NCBI RefSeq assembly: GCF_016767715.1
Contig: NZ_CP050145.1
Span: 2,046,001 to 2,110,000 of the forward strand
Length of the DNA: 64,000 bases
Direction of reading: 5' to 3'
From: Mycobacteroides chelonae
Lineage (GTDB): Bacteria > Actinomycetota > Actinomycetes > Mycobacteriales > Mycobacteriaceae
Part shown: piece after piece, positions 17,045 through 25,661 of the stretch
Numbering within the stretch: the first letter of the stretch is position 1
How the letters are laid out: every line of letters begins with the position of its first letter
The notes under the pieces: model-generated
Told to the model about the DNA's origin: nothing
Databases searched by the model: none
What the model saw: the letters and a program-made list of their open reading frames with translations, nothing else
Position numbers and translations under genes: made by a program

Positions 17045-18199
17045 TCAGTAGGACGCGGGCAGTTTCAGGCTGTGCTGCGCCACGAAGTTGAGGATCATTT
17101 CGCGGCTGATCGGCGCGGTGCGCATGAGCCGGGCCGGACCCCACAACGTGGCGAGGCCGTACTCGGTGGCCATGCCGTTGCCGCCGTGGGTTTGAATCGC
17201 CTGGTCGAGCGCCAGGATGCCCGCCTCGGCTGCGGCATATTTCGCCATGTTCGACGCCTCACCCGACCCCGGATCGCCGGCGTCGTGCAGGGAGGCGGCA
17301 CGCTGAGTCATCAACCGGGCCAGCTCAACCTGGATCTTGGCGTGGGCGAGCGGGTGCGATACGCCTTGGTGCGAGCCGATCGGCGTTCCCCACACGTGGC
17401 GGTTGCGGGCGTAATCGGCGGCTTTATCCAGCGCGTAGCGACCGATGCCGTTGCCGAGCGCCGCCCCCATGATTCGCTCCGGGTTCAGGCCCATGAAGAC
17501 CTGGCGCAGGCCCTCGTTCTCCGCGCCGATAAGGTTGGCGGCCGGCACGCGGACGTCATCGAAGAATAGAGTGAACTGCTTCTCTGGAGTGACCGCCTGC
17601 ACCGGGATGAGTGACTTGGTGAGCCCGGGGACATCGGTGGGCACGACGAGCAAGCTGAGTAGTCCGCGACCACTGTCGTTGGTAGACGTTCGGGTGACGA
17701 CCAGGATCGCTTCGGCTTCGTCGACACCAGAAATGTAGTACTTGGTGCCGTTGATGACCCAGTCGTCGCCGTCGCGTTTCGCGGTCGTGGAGATGTTGTG
17801 CGAGTTCGAGCCCGCGTCCGGCTCGGTGATCGCGAATGCCATGATCGTCTCGCCGCTGGCGATGCCCGGCAGCCACTGCTGCTTGAGTTCCTCACTGCCG
17901 AATGCCTGGATGATCGTGCCGCAGATGGTCGGCGAGACGACGGTCATCAGCAGCGGGCAGCCCGCCGCGGCGAGCTCCTCACCGACGATCTGCATGTCGT
18001 AGATGCCGCCGCCGCCGCCGCCGTACTGCTCGGAAAGGTTCACCCCGAGGAAGCCCTGTTTGCCCACGGCCTGCCACAGCTCGGTGCTCTTCCCGCCGGC
18101 CAGCGACTTTTCCAGGTAGTACTCGTGTCCGAAGTCCTTGGCGATCTCGGCGACCGCCTTGCGCAGGTCCTGACGTTCCTCTGTCTCGTGCAATTCCAT
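17045..18199 (-). CDS. acyl-CoA dehydrogenase (AtuD-like position)
   Basis: A 384-residue FAD-dependent acyl-CoA dehydrogenase. Supporting segments are AITEPDAGSNSHNI (FAD/substrate region), VINGTKYYISG, and the C-terminal HGGNGMATEYGLATLWGPAR, where a Glu follows the GG as in the family's active-site region. In the Atu pathway citronellyl-CoA is dehydrogenated by AtuD. ATG at 18199 has AGGAG 5 bases upstream; an earlier start 12 bases upstream lacks this. It sits between carboxylase alpha and the CoA ligase in one operon. Confidence 0.9.
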   Translation of the reverse strand: MELHETEERQDLRKAVAEIAKDFGHEYYLEKSLAGGKSTELWQAVGKQGFLGVNLSEQYGGGGGGIYDMQIVGEELAAAGCPLLMTVVSPTICGTIIQAFGSEELKQQWLPGIASGETIMAFAITEPDAGSNSHNISTTAKRDGDDWVINGTKYYISGVDEAEAILVVTRTSTNDSGRGLLSLLVVPTDVPGLTKSLIPVQAVTPEKQFTLFFDDVRVPAANLIGAENEGLRQVFMGLNPERIMGAALGNGIGRYALDKAADYARNRHVWGTPIGSHQGVSHPLAHAKIQVELARLMTQRAASLHDAGDPGSGEASNMAKYAAAEAGILALDQAIQTHGGNGMATEYGLATLWGPARLMRTAPISREMILNFVAQHSLKLPASY

Positions 18200-18253
18200 G
18201 ACACTCCTCACATCGGTATCGACGCGCCACCGATCGGGAGCGCGCCGGCTTCA

Positions 18254-20293
18254 TTAGAGCTCCGTGGCGTCCGACGCCACTTCACCGCCGTCCACCGCCT
18301 CGACCACGGCGAGGACGTCACCGCTCGAGACCTGATGGCCGACCTGGACCGGCAGGGCGCTCAGCACCCCGTCGATCGGGCTCGCGACGGTGTGCTCCAT
18401 CTTCATCGCCTCCAGGACGACGAGCGTTTGACCGGCTGACACCGTCTCGCCCTCGGCGACCGGTAGTCGGATCACCGAGCCCGGCATCGGCGCGGTGAGC
18501 GACCCGGGCGGGTTCAGAGTGCTCGGGTCGACGAAGCGTGGCGCCAGCCGCAGGGCGGAGTAGCCGGCGACCGAGTCGAGGTGGGCAACATCGCCGTCGA
18601 GGACGACATCATAAGTGCGGCGCACCCCGTCGACGCGCAGCACCACCCGCTCGCTACTGCCCTCGACAACCTCGACGTCGGCCAACGGCTCGTCGTCGAC
18701 CTGCAGGCAGGTCCCTGTCGAACCTAACGTGTACCCGACGCGCACTTCGCGCCCGCCCTGGGTCTGCCAGGTTGTGGTCTGCGGCTGCGAAGGGTTGTTG
18801 CGCCAGCCGGCGGGCAACGTGGCCTGCAGAGTTGCGACGGCACGCCGCGCGGCCACCCCGGCCACGGTCGCCGCGACGGCGTGCAGGCGCTCGGACTGCG
18901 TGTCTGGGAGGGCAGCGCCGAGTTGGGCGACGTCGTGTCGGTCAAGGAACCCAGTGTCGGTGCCCCGCCCGGCGAACTCGTCATGGCGCAGGACGCGAAC
19001 AAGCAGGTTGCGATTGGTGGTCACGCCGTGAATACGGGCGCCGGCCAGCGCCGCCGAGAGGCTGGCAAGTGCCTCGTCGCGCGTTGGTGCCCACGCGATG
19101 ACCTTGGCCAGCAGCGAATCGTAGTAATGACTGATGACCGAACCGGCACGAAAACCCGAGTCAACCCGCACGCCGGCAAGCGCCGGGACATCCAAGGTGC
19201 GCAGGGTGCCGGTACAGGGCCGGTAGTCATCGGCCGGATCCTCGGCGCACAGCCGGGCCTCGACCGCGTGACCGCGAATTCGCGGGTTGTGCATCTCCTC
19301 AGGCAGCGGGCGGCCCATGGCTACGAGCAGCTGGGCACGCACCAGGTCGAGGCCGGTGATCAGCTCGGTAACCGGGTGCTCGACCTGCAGCCGGGTGTTC
19401 ATCTCTAGGAAGGCGAAGGAGTCGGCTTTGCCATCCTGAGCGGCGTCGTAGACGAACTCGACCGTCCCGGCGCCTACGTAGCCGACGGCGCGCGCGGCGG
19501 CGATGGCGGCCTCGCTCATCCGAGCGCGCAACGCGTCGTCGACGACCGGTGACGGCGCCTCCTCGATCACCTTCTGGTGTCGACGCTGCACGGAGCACTC
19601 GCGCTCGAACAGAGAGACGACGTTTCCGTGCGTGTCGGCCATGATCTGGATCTCGACGTGGCGTGGGCGCTGGACGTAACGCTCGAGGAAGACGGTGCCG
19701 TCGGCGAACGCGGCGGCGGCCTCACGCGAAGCGGAGGTGACCGCTTCGTCGAGCTCGTCCGGCGACGCGACAATGCGCATGCCTCGGCCACCGCCGCCGG
19801 CGCTGGCCTTGACCAGCACGGGGTAGCCGACGTCGGCGGCCAGCTTCGCCAGCTGCTCGGCCGATAGCCCCGTCGTGTCGCCACCGGGCAGCACAGGCAC
19901 CCCCGCGTCGGACATCGTCTTCTTGGCCTGCAGCTTCGAGCCCATCGCGTCGATCGCCCCGGGCGGCGGACCGATGAAGACGAGGTCGGCGGCGGCACAG
20001 GCGCGCGCGAACCCGGCGTTTTCCGAAAGGAAGCCGTAGCCGGGGTGTACTGCGTCCGCGCCGGTGAGCGAGGCAGCGGCGATGATCCGGTGGATGTCGA
20101 GGTAGGTCTCGGCGGCAGACGAGCCGGGAAGGTGCACGGCCTCGTCGGCGTCGGCGACGTGCCACGCGTCGGCGTCGGCGTCGGAATAGACCGCGACGGT
20201 GGCGATCCCGAGATCGCGGCAAGTGCGGAACACCCGCCGCGCGATCTCGCCACGGTTGGCGACCAGGACCTTGCGGATCTTGGGCATCGCCAT
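18254..20293 (-). CDS. acyl-CoA carboxylase alpha subunit (biotin carboxylase + BCCP), AtuF-like
   Basis: About 679 residues: N-terminal biotin carboxylase (KVLVANRGEIARRVFRTC; ATP-grasp with KASAGGGGRGMR; FLEMNTRLQVEHPVTE), a linker, and a C-terminal biotinyl domain with the EAMKMEH lysine. It carboxylates its own biotin for transfer by the beta subunit encoded just upstream. The operon context (AtuA, acyl-CoA dehydrogenase, crotonase, ligase) favours geranyl-CoA or a similar branched enoyl-CoA; methylcrotonyl-CoA cannot be excluded. The ATG at 20293 overlaps the beta-subunit stop (TGATG); an in-frame ATG at 20287 and GTG at 20296 are alternatives. Confidence 0.9.
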   Translation of the reverse strand: MAMPKIRKVLVANRGEIARRVFRTCRDLGIATVAVYSDADADAWHVADADEAVHLPGSSAAETYLDIHRIIAAASLTGADAVHPGYGFLSENAGFARACAAADLVFIGPPPGAIDAMGSKLQAKKTMSDAGVPVLPGGDTTGLSAEQLAKLAADVGYPVLVKASAGGGGRGMRIVASPDELDEAVTSASREAAAAFADGTVFLERYVQRPRHVEIQIMADTHGNVVSLFERECSVQRRHQKVIEEAPSPVVDDALRARMSEAAIAAARAVGYVGAGTVEFVYDAAQDGKADSFAFLEMNTRLQVEHPVTELITGLDLVRAQLLVAMGRPLPEEMHNPRIRGHAVEARLCAEDPADDYRPCTGTLRTLDVPALAGVRVDSGFRAGSVISHYYDSLLAKVIAWAPTRDEALASLSAALAGARIHGVTTNRNLLVRVLRHDEFAGRGTDTGFLDRHDVAQLGAALPDTQSERLHAVAATVAGVAARRAVATLQATLPAGWRNNPSQPQTTTWQTQGGREVRVGYTLGSTGTCLQVDDEPLADVEVVEGSSERVVLRVDGVRRTYDVVLDGDVAHLDSVAGYSALRLAPRFVDPSTLNPPGSLTAPMPGSVIRLPVAEGETVSAGQTLVVLEAMKMEHTVASPIDGVLSALPVQVGHQVSSGDVLAVVEAVDGGEVASDATEL

Positions 20294-21894
20294 CACATCC
20301 GGAACACGCCGTAGCCACGCTGGCCACGGACCTCGCCGTTGTGGATCACCGACAGGCAGAACCCGAGAACGGTCCGCGTATCGCGGGGATCGATGATCCC
20401 GTCGTCGTAAAGTCGGCCGCTGTTGGCCAGTGCGACGGATTCGCGCTCGATCTGTTCCTCGACGGCGGCGCGCATCTGGGCGTCGGCCTGCTCGTCGAAG
20501 GGCAGCCCGCGGTCGGCGGCGGACTCGCGCGCCACGATGGACAGCACTCCGGCCAGTTGCGCCGGACCCATCACGGCCGACTTCGAGTTAGGCCAAGCGA
20601 ATAGGAAACGCGGTGAGTACGATCGCCCGCACATGCCGTAGTTCCCGGCACCGTAGGACGCACCCATGGTGATGGTCACGTGGGGGACCGTGCTGTTTGA
20701 TACGGCGTTGATCATCTTGGCGCCGTCCTTGATGATGCCGCCCTGTTCGTACTCGGCACCGACCATGAAACCGGTGGTGTTCTGCAGGAAGATGAGGGGG
20801 GTGTCGATCTGATTTGCCAGTTGGATGAACTGCGAACCTTTCTCGGCCTCCTCACTGAACAGGATGCCCCGTGCGTTTGCGAGGATGCCGACCGGGAAGC
20901 CGTGGATCGAGGCCCAGCCGGTGACGAGTGACGTGCCGTAGAGAGGTTTGAACTCGTCGAAGGCCGAGCCGTCGACCACTCGGGCGATGACGTCGCGGGG
21001 GTCGAAGGGCACCTTCGGATCGACCGACGCGATGCCGAGCAGCTGATCGGGGTCGTGCACCGGTGGGTGCGGCGGCGTGGTGGGTCCGGGGCCGTTCTTC
21101 CGCCAGTTGAGCCGCGCCATGATGCGACGGCCGATGCGGATCGCATCCTGCTCGTCCTCGGCCATGTAATCGGCCAGCCCCGAGGTGCGGGCGTGCATGT
21201 CGGCGCCGCCGAGCGACTCGTCATCGGAGACCTCGCCCGTGGCCATCTTGACCAGCGGCGGACCGCCGAGGAACACCTTGGAACGGTTGCGCACCATCAC
21301 GACGTAGTCGCACATGCCCGGGACGTACGCACCTCCCGCGGTCGAGTTGCCGAAGACCAGGGCCAGTGTCGGCAGCCCCGCTGCGCTGTGCTGGGTCAAG
21401 TCGTGGAACAGCTGTCCGCCGGGCACGAAGATCTCTGCCTGTGTGGGCAGGTCGGCGCCGCCAGATTCGACGATGTTGATGATGGGCAGTCGGTTCTCCC
21501 GCGCGATGGCCATGCCGCGGAACACCTTGCGGAAGGTATAAGGGTTCGATGCGCCGCCGCGGACGGTGGGGTCGTGGGCGATGATCATCGACTCGATGCC
21601 CTCGACCACGCCGATGCCTACCACCACGCTACCGCCGACGGGGAACTTACTGCCCCAGGCGGCGAAGGGGCATAGTTCGAGGAACGCCGTGTCGGGGTCG
21701 AGCATCAGCTCGATGCGCTCGCGGACAAGCAGCTTGCCCCGCTTACGGTGGCGCGCAACGTATTTCGCGCCGCCGCCGCCGTTGACCAGCGCCAGTTGCT
21801 CCGCGATGGTGTCGAGTTGCGCGCTCAGTCCTTCGCGGTTCTTGAGATAGCCGGGCGCGGTGTCGTCGACCCGATCGGGCAGGACCTGTACCAA
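20293..21894 (-). CDS. acyl-CoA carboxylase beta subunit (carboxyltransferase), AtuC-like
   Basis: A 533-residue carboxyltransferase. Landmarks: RGKLLVRERIELMLDPDTAF, GGASNPYT, ESGGADLP, GNSTAGGAYVPGMCDY, GGPPLVKMATGE, and the C-terminal GASYGAGNYGMCGR, typical of the methylcrotonyl/geranyl-CoA carboxylase branch rather than propionyl-CoA carboxylase. It transfers the carboxyl group from biotin to an enoyl-CoA. The start is a TTG at 21894, supported by GGAAGG 7 bases before it. It is first in the operon, 44 bases from a perfect palindrome. Confidence 0.9.
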   Translation of the reverse strand: MVQVLPDRVDDTAPGYLKNREGLSAQLDTIAEQLALVNGGGGAKYVARHRKRGKLLVRERIELMLDPDTAFLELCPFAAWGSKFPVGGSVVVGIGVVEGIESMIIAHDPTVRGGASNPYTFRKVFRGMAIARENRLPIINIVESGGADLPTQAEIFVPGGQLFHDLTQHSAAGLPTLALVFGNSTAGGAYVPGMCDYVVMVRNRSKVFLGGPPLVKMATGEVSDDESLGGADMHARTSGLADYMAEDEQDAIRIGRRIMARLNWRKNGPGPTTPPHPPVHDPDQLLGIASVDPKVPFDPRDVIARVVDGSAFDEFKPLYGTSLVTGWASIHGFPVGILANARGILFSEEAEKGSQFIQLANQIDTPLIFLQNTTGFMVGAEYEQGGIIKDGAKMINAVSNSTVPHVTITMGASYGAGNYGMCGRSYSPRFLFAWPNSKSAVMGPAQLAGVLSIVARESAADRGLPFDEQADAQMRAAVEEQIERESVALANSGRLYDDGIIDPRDTRTVLGFCLSVIHNGEVRGQRGYGVFRM

Positions 21895-21937
21895 AGTTTT
21901 CCTTCCGGGCGAGCATCGACGTCGATCTACTAGGCGC

Positions 21938-21961
21938 TGATGTTAGCCGCAATTAACATCA
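21938..21961. promoter_or_regulatory. perfect 8-8-8 palindrome, likely TetR operator
   Basis: TGATGTTA (21938-21945) and TAACATCA (21954-21961) are exact inverted arms around an 8-base spacer, 44 bases upstream of the carboxylase operon start. The size and symmetry suit a TetR dimer; the TetR gene at 14652-15245 at the operon's end is the best candidate. Confidence 0.65.
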
Positions 21962-22237
21962 GGTGACAACGGCGCAGGCGGGCGTCGGATTTGTTCCGCG
22001 CCGTGGTTCCGTCGAATGGCGAGGATCGAAGCGGTGCGTTCGCTGCAGATCGAGCGATCGAAGGAATTGACTGGGGAGGGACGGCACACAGGGCCCGTGC
22101 GAGGTCGTATCGAGTTCCTCGTCCGGCGCGCGTGGAGTCTACGGTTCGCGATCTCGGGTGAACACCCGCAGCGATTGTCAGTGTCGCGCCATGCCCTTCA
22201 GCCAACCGAGTAGTGCATAACGCCGGTCGGCCAGAAT
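21962..22237. other. gap between carboxylase operon and TetR gene, no gene seen
   Basis: This 276-base stretch, downstream of a TetR gene and upstream of the carboxylase promoter, has no reading frame with recognisable protein character and no clear hairpin. It probably holds the upstream part of the carboxylase promoter. Confidence 0.5.
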
Positions 22238-22912
22238 CTATCGGGTCTCCTCGGCTTTGGCCAGCGGCGGAGCGGCCTGATCAGGCGCCTGTCCGAGGGT
22301 ATACAGGCCGAGAATGCCGAGAAAACCCGCACAGTGCTCGATGAGCATTTCAGTCGAGAGGTTCAGTTGTCCATCTATCCAGCGACGGAGTATCTCGAAC
22401 AGGCCCCCGACACCGTAGGTAGCGGCGAGATCTGCGACTTGGAGCACATCGCTGGGTATATCGAGGTGCAAGCGGGCCTCTCTGAGCACCAGCTCCGCAA
22501 AATCGGTCATCAGATCGCTTCGCAGCTGCCGAAGGAGGGGTTCTGCGCCCGACTCGACAAACAGTATGCGGGCCATGCGGGGATCGTTCTCGATCACCTG
22601 AACCAGGGCCTTGATCGGAGCGTAAGCCAGTTCTTGAGGAGCAACCGTGTCGTCCGGAATGGCGCTGGTTATCACCGCTTGGAAGGTAGTGGAGATCTTG
22701 GCAAATACCGCACGCAAGAGCGCGTCTCGATCGCGAAACTGTTGGTAGAAGTACCGGCTCGTCACTCCTGATTTCGCACACACGGCGGTCACGGTGCACG
22801 CGGTAGCTCCGTGGGTGCCCATGATTGAGACCGCGGCATCAATCAACATCACGCGACGCTGTGCATCGCGTTGAGTTGCGGACAGCCCGCCATAGACACG
22901 TGCTGGACTCAT
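22238..22912 (-). CDS. TetR-family regulator
   Basis: A 224-residue repressor: helix-turn-helix at about residues 33-70 (VCAKSGVTSRYFYQQFRDRDALLRAVF) and a long ligand domain. It is divergent from the PF10118-type diiron gene at 22982, and a perfect inverted repeat lies between them. It most likely represses itself and that gene. The SRYFYQQF pattern is shared with the TetR at 24033-24665 (NDRYFYEGF), so the two may be paralogues. Confidence 0.87.
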   Translation of the reverse strand: MSPARVYGGLSATQRDAQRRVMLIDAAVSIMGTHGATACTVTAVCAKSGVTSRYFYQQFRDRDALLRAVFAKISTTFQAVITSAIPDDTVAPQELAYAPIKALVQVIENDPRMARILFVESGAEPLLRQLRSDLMTDFAELVLREARLHLDIPSDVLQVADLAATYGVGGLFEILRRWIDGQLNLSTEMLIEHCAGFLGILGLYTLGQAPDQAAPPLAKAEETR

Positions 22913-22934
22913 GTCCTACAGTCTGGCAGTCTTA

Positions 22935-22956
22935 TCTGACAAGGCATAAAGTCAGA
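22935..22956. promoter_or_regulatory. inverted repeat in divergent TetR promoter
   Basis: TCTGAC at 22935-22940 and GTCAGA at 22951-22956 are exact inverted arms with a 10-base AT-rich spacer, centred in the 69-base gap between the TetR start (22912) and the diiron gene start (22982). The position suits a repressor site covering both promoters. Confidence 0.55.
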
Positions 22957-22981
22957 TCCAAACTTCGAGGAAGGACCTCAA

Positions 22982-23851
22982 ATGTCGGACGATCAAGCCC
23001 CGACCCCGACCCGGGTGCTGCCAAAACCCAGGCGCGTTCGGTTTCCGATGCCGACCTCCACGAAGCGGCAACATTTTGTCGATGGCGACCTGGTGATGAG
23101 CCATTTCATCTCGGTGCTTTCTGCGACGTTCCCGGAAGGCGAGGATTTCTTCATCCGCTCGGTCAGGAACTTCCAGAGTTCCATCGACGATCCCCAACTA
23201 GAGACAGCGGTCAAGGGTTTCATCGGACAAGAGGCCACACATCGACACCAGCATCGTCTCCTAAACGAGCGACTCCAGGTCATGGGTTATCCGACCGCGC
23301 GAATCGACCGTCATGTCGGACGCTTGATCAAGCGATTGGAACGGCGCTTTTCGCCGGAAATGCGGCTGTCCATGACCTCCGCGTTGGAGCACTACACCGC
23401 TACGCTGGCAGAAATCATTCTTACCAGCGAAGACGCCCAGAAGCTCATCGGCCAGACAGAGGTTCGACCGATTCTGCTGTGGCATGCCTTCGAGGAGTCG
23501 GAGCACAAAGCGGTTGCCTTTGATGTCTATCGGCTGGTGGGAGCAACCGAGCGCACCCGTGTACGGGGCATGCGGATCGCTTCAGTAATTCTGTTCGGCG
23601 AGCTCATTCTGCAGACTGCCTTGTCTATGGCCGCTGATAGAGCCTCATATAACCCGGTCACCCTGGTGCGCAGTCTGTACCGCTTTAGTCGCACCCCGAT
23701 GTTCACCGCCGATGCGCTGCGGCGTTTCCGTTCCTACAATCGCCCGGGTTTCCATCCTGATGATTGGGACAGCGCCGCGGTCCTGGAGCATTGGAGCAAA
23801 GAACTGTTCGACCAAGACGGTTCACAGCGAGTTATCGCTTCGTCGGGATAG
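22982..23851 (+). CDS. PF10118-type metal-dependent hydrolase (ferritin-like diiron fold)
   Basis: A 289-residue protein of the family annotated as predicted metal-dependent hydrolases. Likely ligands are in GQEATHRHQH (about residues 80-89), ALEHYTA (about 138) and FEESEHKAVAFD (about 169-180), giving paired acidic residues and ExxH-type motifs of a four-helix diiron site. The reaction is unknown; ferritin-fold relatives include oxygenases and deformylating enzymes. GAGGAAGGA precedes the ATG. It is a monocistronic unit followed by a strong hairpin and divergent from its own TetR. Confidence 0.78.
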   Translation: MSDDQAPTPTRVLPKPRRVRFPMPTSTKRQHFVDGDLVMSHFISVLSATFPEGEDFFIRSVRNFQSSIDDPQLETAVKGFIGQEATHRHQHRLLNERLQVMGYPTARIDRHVGRLIKRLERRFSPEMRLSMTSALEHYTATLAEIILTSEDAQKLIGQTEVRPILLWHAFEESEHKAVAFDVYRLVGATERTRVRGMRIASVILFGELILQTALSMAADRASYNPVTLVRSLYRFSRTPMFTADALRRFRSYNRPGFHPDDWDSAAVLEHWSKELFDQDGSQRVIASSG

Positions 23852-23858
23852 CAAAGAT

Positions 23859-23906
23859 GCGGAAGTGCGGCGACGCAGGAGCACCGTTCCTGCGTCGCTC
23901 CTTCCG
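23859..23906 (+). terminator. strong hairpin between convergent genes
   Basis: GCGACGCAGG (23870-23879) pairs exactly with CCTGCGTCGC (23889-23898) over a 9-base loop, and an outer CGGAAG/CTTCCG pairing extends the stem. It sits 8 bases after the diiron gene's stop. There is no long U-tract. Confidence 0.65.
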
Positions 23907-24032
23907 AACAGGGTGCGACGCGTCGGTGACTCACGGATTCGGTGCTCGGTGGCCGGTGAAGGTGGCGGTCGGACCCGCAAATGCGGTTCGCAGCGATCGC
24001 CACGGGGCTGGCTGGCCTGTTGTGAGCCTCGA

Positions 24033-24665
24033 TCAGTCGCTGATGACATAGCGTTGAGCCAGGGTTTCAGCAAGTCTGCTGGTGTGCGCGACCACTTCTT
24101 TCTCGGTCACCGCAAGCAAACCGGAGTGCCAGGCGGTGATGACTTCGACGAATCCCCCGACAGCGATCAGGGTGTCCATGCGAAGGGCTATCTCGTCGGC
24201 ATCTTGTCGGAGGTGTGGCCGGCTTGCCTCAACGACCAACTGCGTTGCTTCCTGTAGCGCCACGGCGCGGCGGTCTTGTAGCGGTGAGCTACCGACATGC
24301 TGAGCGAGGAGGATGCGTGCCCGGCCGGGATCGCGTGCGATCCGGTCGACCACGATGGTGATCGCCGCGGTGATGGTTTCGATCGGCGGCCGATTCGCAC
24401 GCTCGTTGAAGAGCGCGGCGACCTCGCCGAGCATGTCATTGCGGACGCCATCCCACGCAGCAACGAGCAGCTCATCGCGCGTCTTGAAGCCCTCGTAGAA
24501 GTATCGATCGTTCAGCCCTGTGCGGGCGCATACGCCGCGCATAGTGACCGCGGCCCAACCGCTCTCACTCCAAATCTCGGTTGCGGCCTCGATCAATTGC
24601 TGCCGTCGCTCGGCACGACGCTCGGCCCCGGTCCGACCACCCCAGCGCTTGTTTCTCGACCGCAC
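24033..24665 (-). CDS. TetR-family regulator
   Basis: About 210 residues with a helix-turn-helix at residues 20-60 (AAVTMRGVCARTGLNDRYFYEGF). The frame is open upstream to 24821, but that part overlaps the divergent promoter and the SDR start, so the GTG at 24665 next to GGAGAG is preferred. It is divergent from the long plus-strand catabolic operon starting at 24794, and two palindromes lie in the gap. It is the most likely repressor of that operon. Confidence 0.82.
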   Translation of the reverse strand: MRSRNKRWGGRTGAERRAERRQQLIEAATEIWSESGWAAVTMRGVCARTGLNDRYFYEGFKTRDELLVAAWDGVRNDMLGEVAALFNERANRPPIETITAAITIVVDRIARDPGRARILLAQHVGSSPLQDRRAVALQEATQLVVEASRPHLRQDADEIALRMDTLIAVGGFVEVITAWHSGLLAVTEKEVVAHTSRLAETLAQRYVISD

Positions 24666-24691
24666 CTCTCCATCTTGACAAGGTGCTCGTT

Positions 24692-24727
24692 CCACCACCA
24701 AACTGGTGGCATGCGACACCAATGGTG
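24692..24727. promoter_or_regulatory. two adjacent palindromes upstream of the SDR-BVMO operon
   Basis: CCACCA (24692-24697) and TGGTGG (24704-24709) form one 6-6-6 palindrome; CACCA (24717-24721) and TGGTG (24723-24727) form a second with the same core. Their centres are about 22 bases apart, two helical turns, which suits two TetR dimers on one face. A TTGACA lies at 24675-24680. Confidence 0.6.
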
Positions 24728-24793
24728 GCTGGTGCCCCCAGATGAGAGTTTCCCCACAGCAGACGTCCATGTCGCGACCCGAAAGGCAGACGG

Positions 24794-25648
24794 ATGAGAT
24801 TGCTGCCCTTCGGCGGCGCACCAGGCAGAACGCACCGCGCCGATGCAGTCGTCACGGGCGCAGGAAGCGGTATCGGCCGCGCATTCGCCGTGGAGCTTGC
24901 GCGCCGAGGTGGACGCGTGGTGTGCGCCGACAAAGATCCCGTCACTGCAAAAGAGTCGGCAGAGTTGGTGAGGCAGGCTGGCGGCGAGGGCTTCGACATC
25001 GAATGCGATGTCACCGATCTTGAGCAGGTCCGCAACCTCGCTGATGTGAGCGAAGACTGGTTCGAGAAGGCTGCGAGCCTCGTCATCAACAACGCCGGAA
25101 TCGGTGCGGGCGGCAACCGCATCGGCGCGACGTCGATCGAGGACTGGAACGCGGCGATTTCTGTCAACCTCTGGGGCGTTATCTACGGCTGCGAGACTTT
25201 TGTGCCTCGGCTCCGCAGCAATGGGCATGGCGGAGTCATCAATGTGGCGTCGGCAGCGAGCTTTGGCTCGGCCCCTCGGATGGCGGCTTACAACGTGAGC
25301 AAGGCCGGGGTGCTCGCTCTGTCGGAGACATTGGCGGCCGAACTGAGCGGTACTGACATCAACGTCACAGTGCTTTGCCCCACCTTCGTGAAGACGAACA
25401 TCGTCAACAATCCTCAAATCGACGAGGCGGCTGCAAGACTCGCGGCCAACCTGATGAAATGGACCGGCATTTCGCCACAGCACGTTGCTCGAACGACGTT
25501 GAACGCGCACGATCGCGGACAAATTTATGTAGTACCCCAACTCGATGCCAAAGTCTTGTGGCAACTCAAGAGAGCCCTACCCGGCCCCTTTACTCGCACG
25601 CTGGGCCTCGTGGAGCGCATGGCCTCATGGAACGATTCAGCCGAGTAG
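24794..25648 (+). CDS. short-chain dehydrogenase/reductase
   Basis: A 284-residue SDR: cofactor site TGAGSGIGRA (about residues 21-30), NNAGIG, catalytic Ser in NVASAAS, and YNVSK with Tyr and Lys. Asp in VVCADKD suggests NAD(H). It would interconvert an alcohol and the ketone used by the monooxygenases that follow. It is the first gene of a plus-strand run reaching 40123; ATG at 24794. An N-terminal extension of about 15 residues precedes the Rossmann strand. Confidence 0.88.
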   Translation: MRLLPFGGAPGRTHRADAVVTGAGSGIGRAFAVELARRGGRVVCADKDPVTAKESAELVRQAGGEGFDIECDVTDLEQVRNLADVSEDWFEKAASLVINNAGIGAGGNRIGATSIEDWNAAISVNLWGVIYGCETFVPRLRSNGHGGVINVASAASFGSAPRMAAYNVSKAGVLALSETLAAELSGTDINVTVLCPTFVKTNIVNNPQIDEAAARLAANLMKWTGISPQHVARTTLNAHDRGQIYVVPQLDAKVLWQLKRALPGPFTRTLGLVERMASWNDSAE

Positions 25649-25661
25649 AGGAGCAGGGAAA

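Noticed and set aside
21930..22205. Minus-strand 91-codon frame upstream of the carboxylase operon
   Set aside because: It would overlap the operator and has no ribosome-binding site or recognisable protein character.
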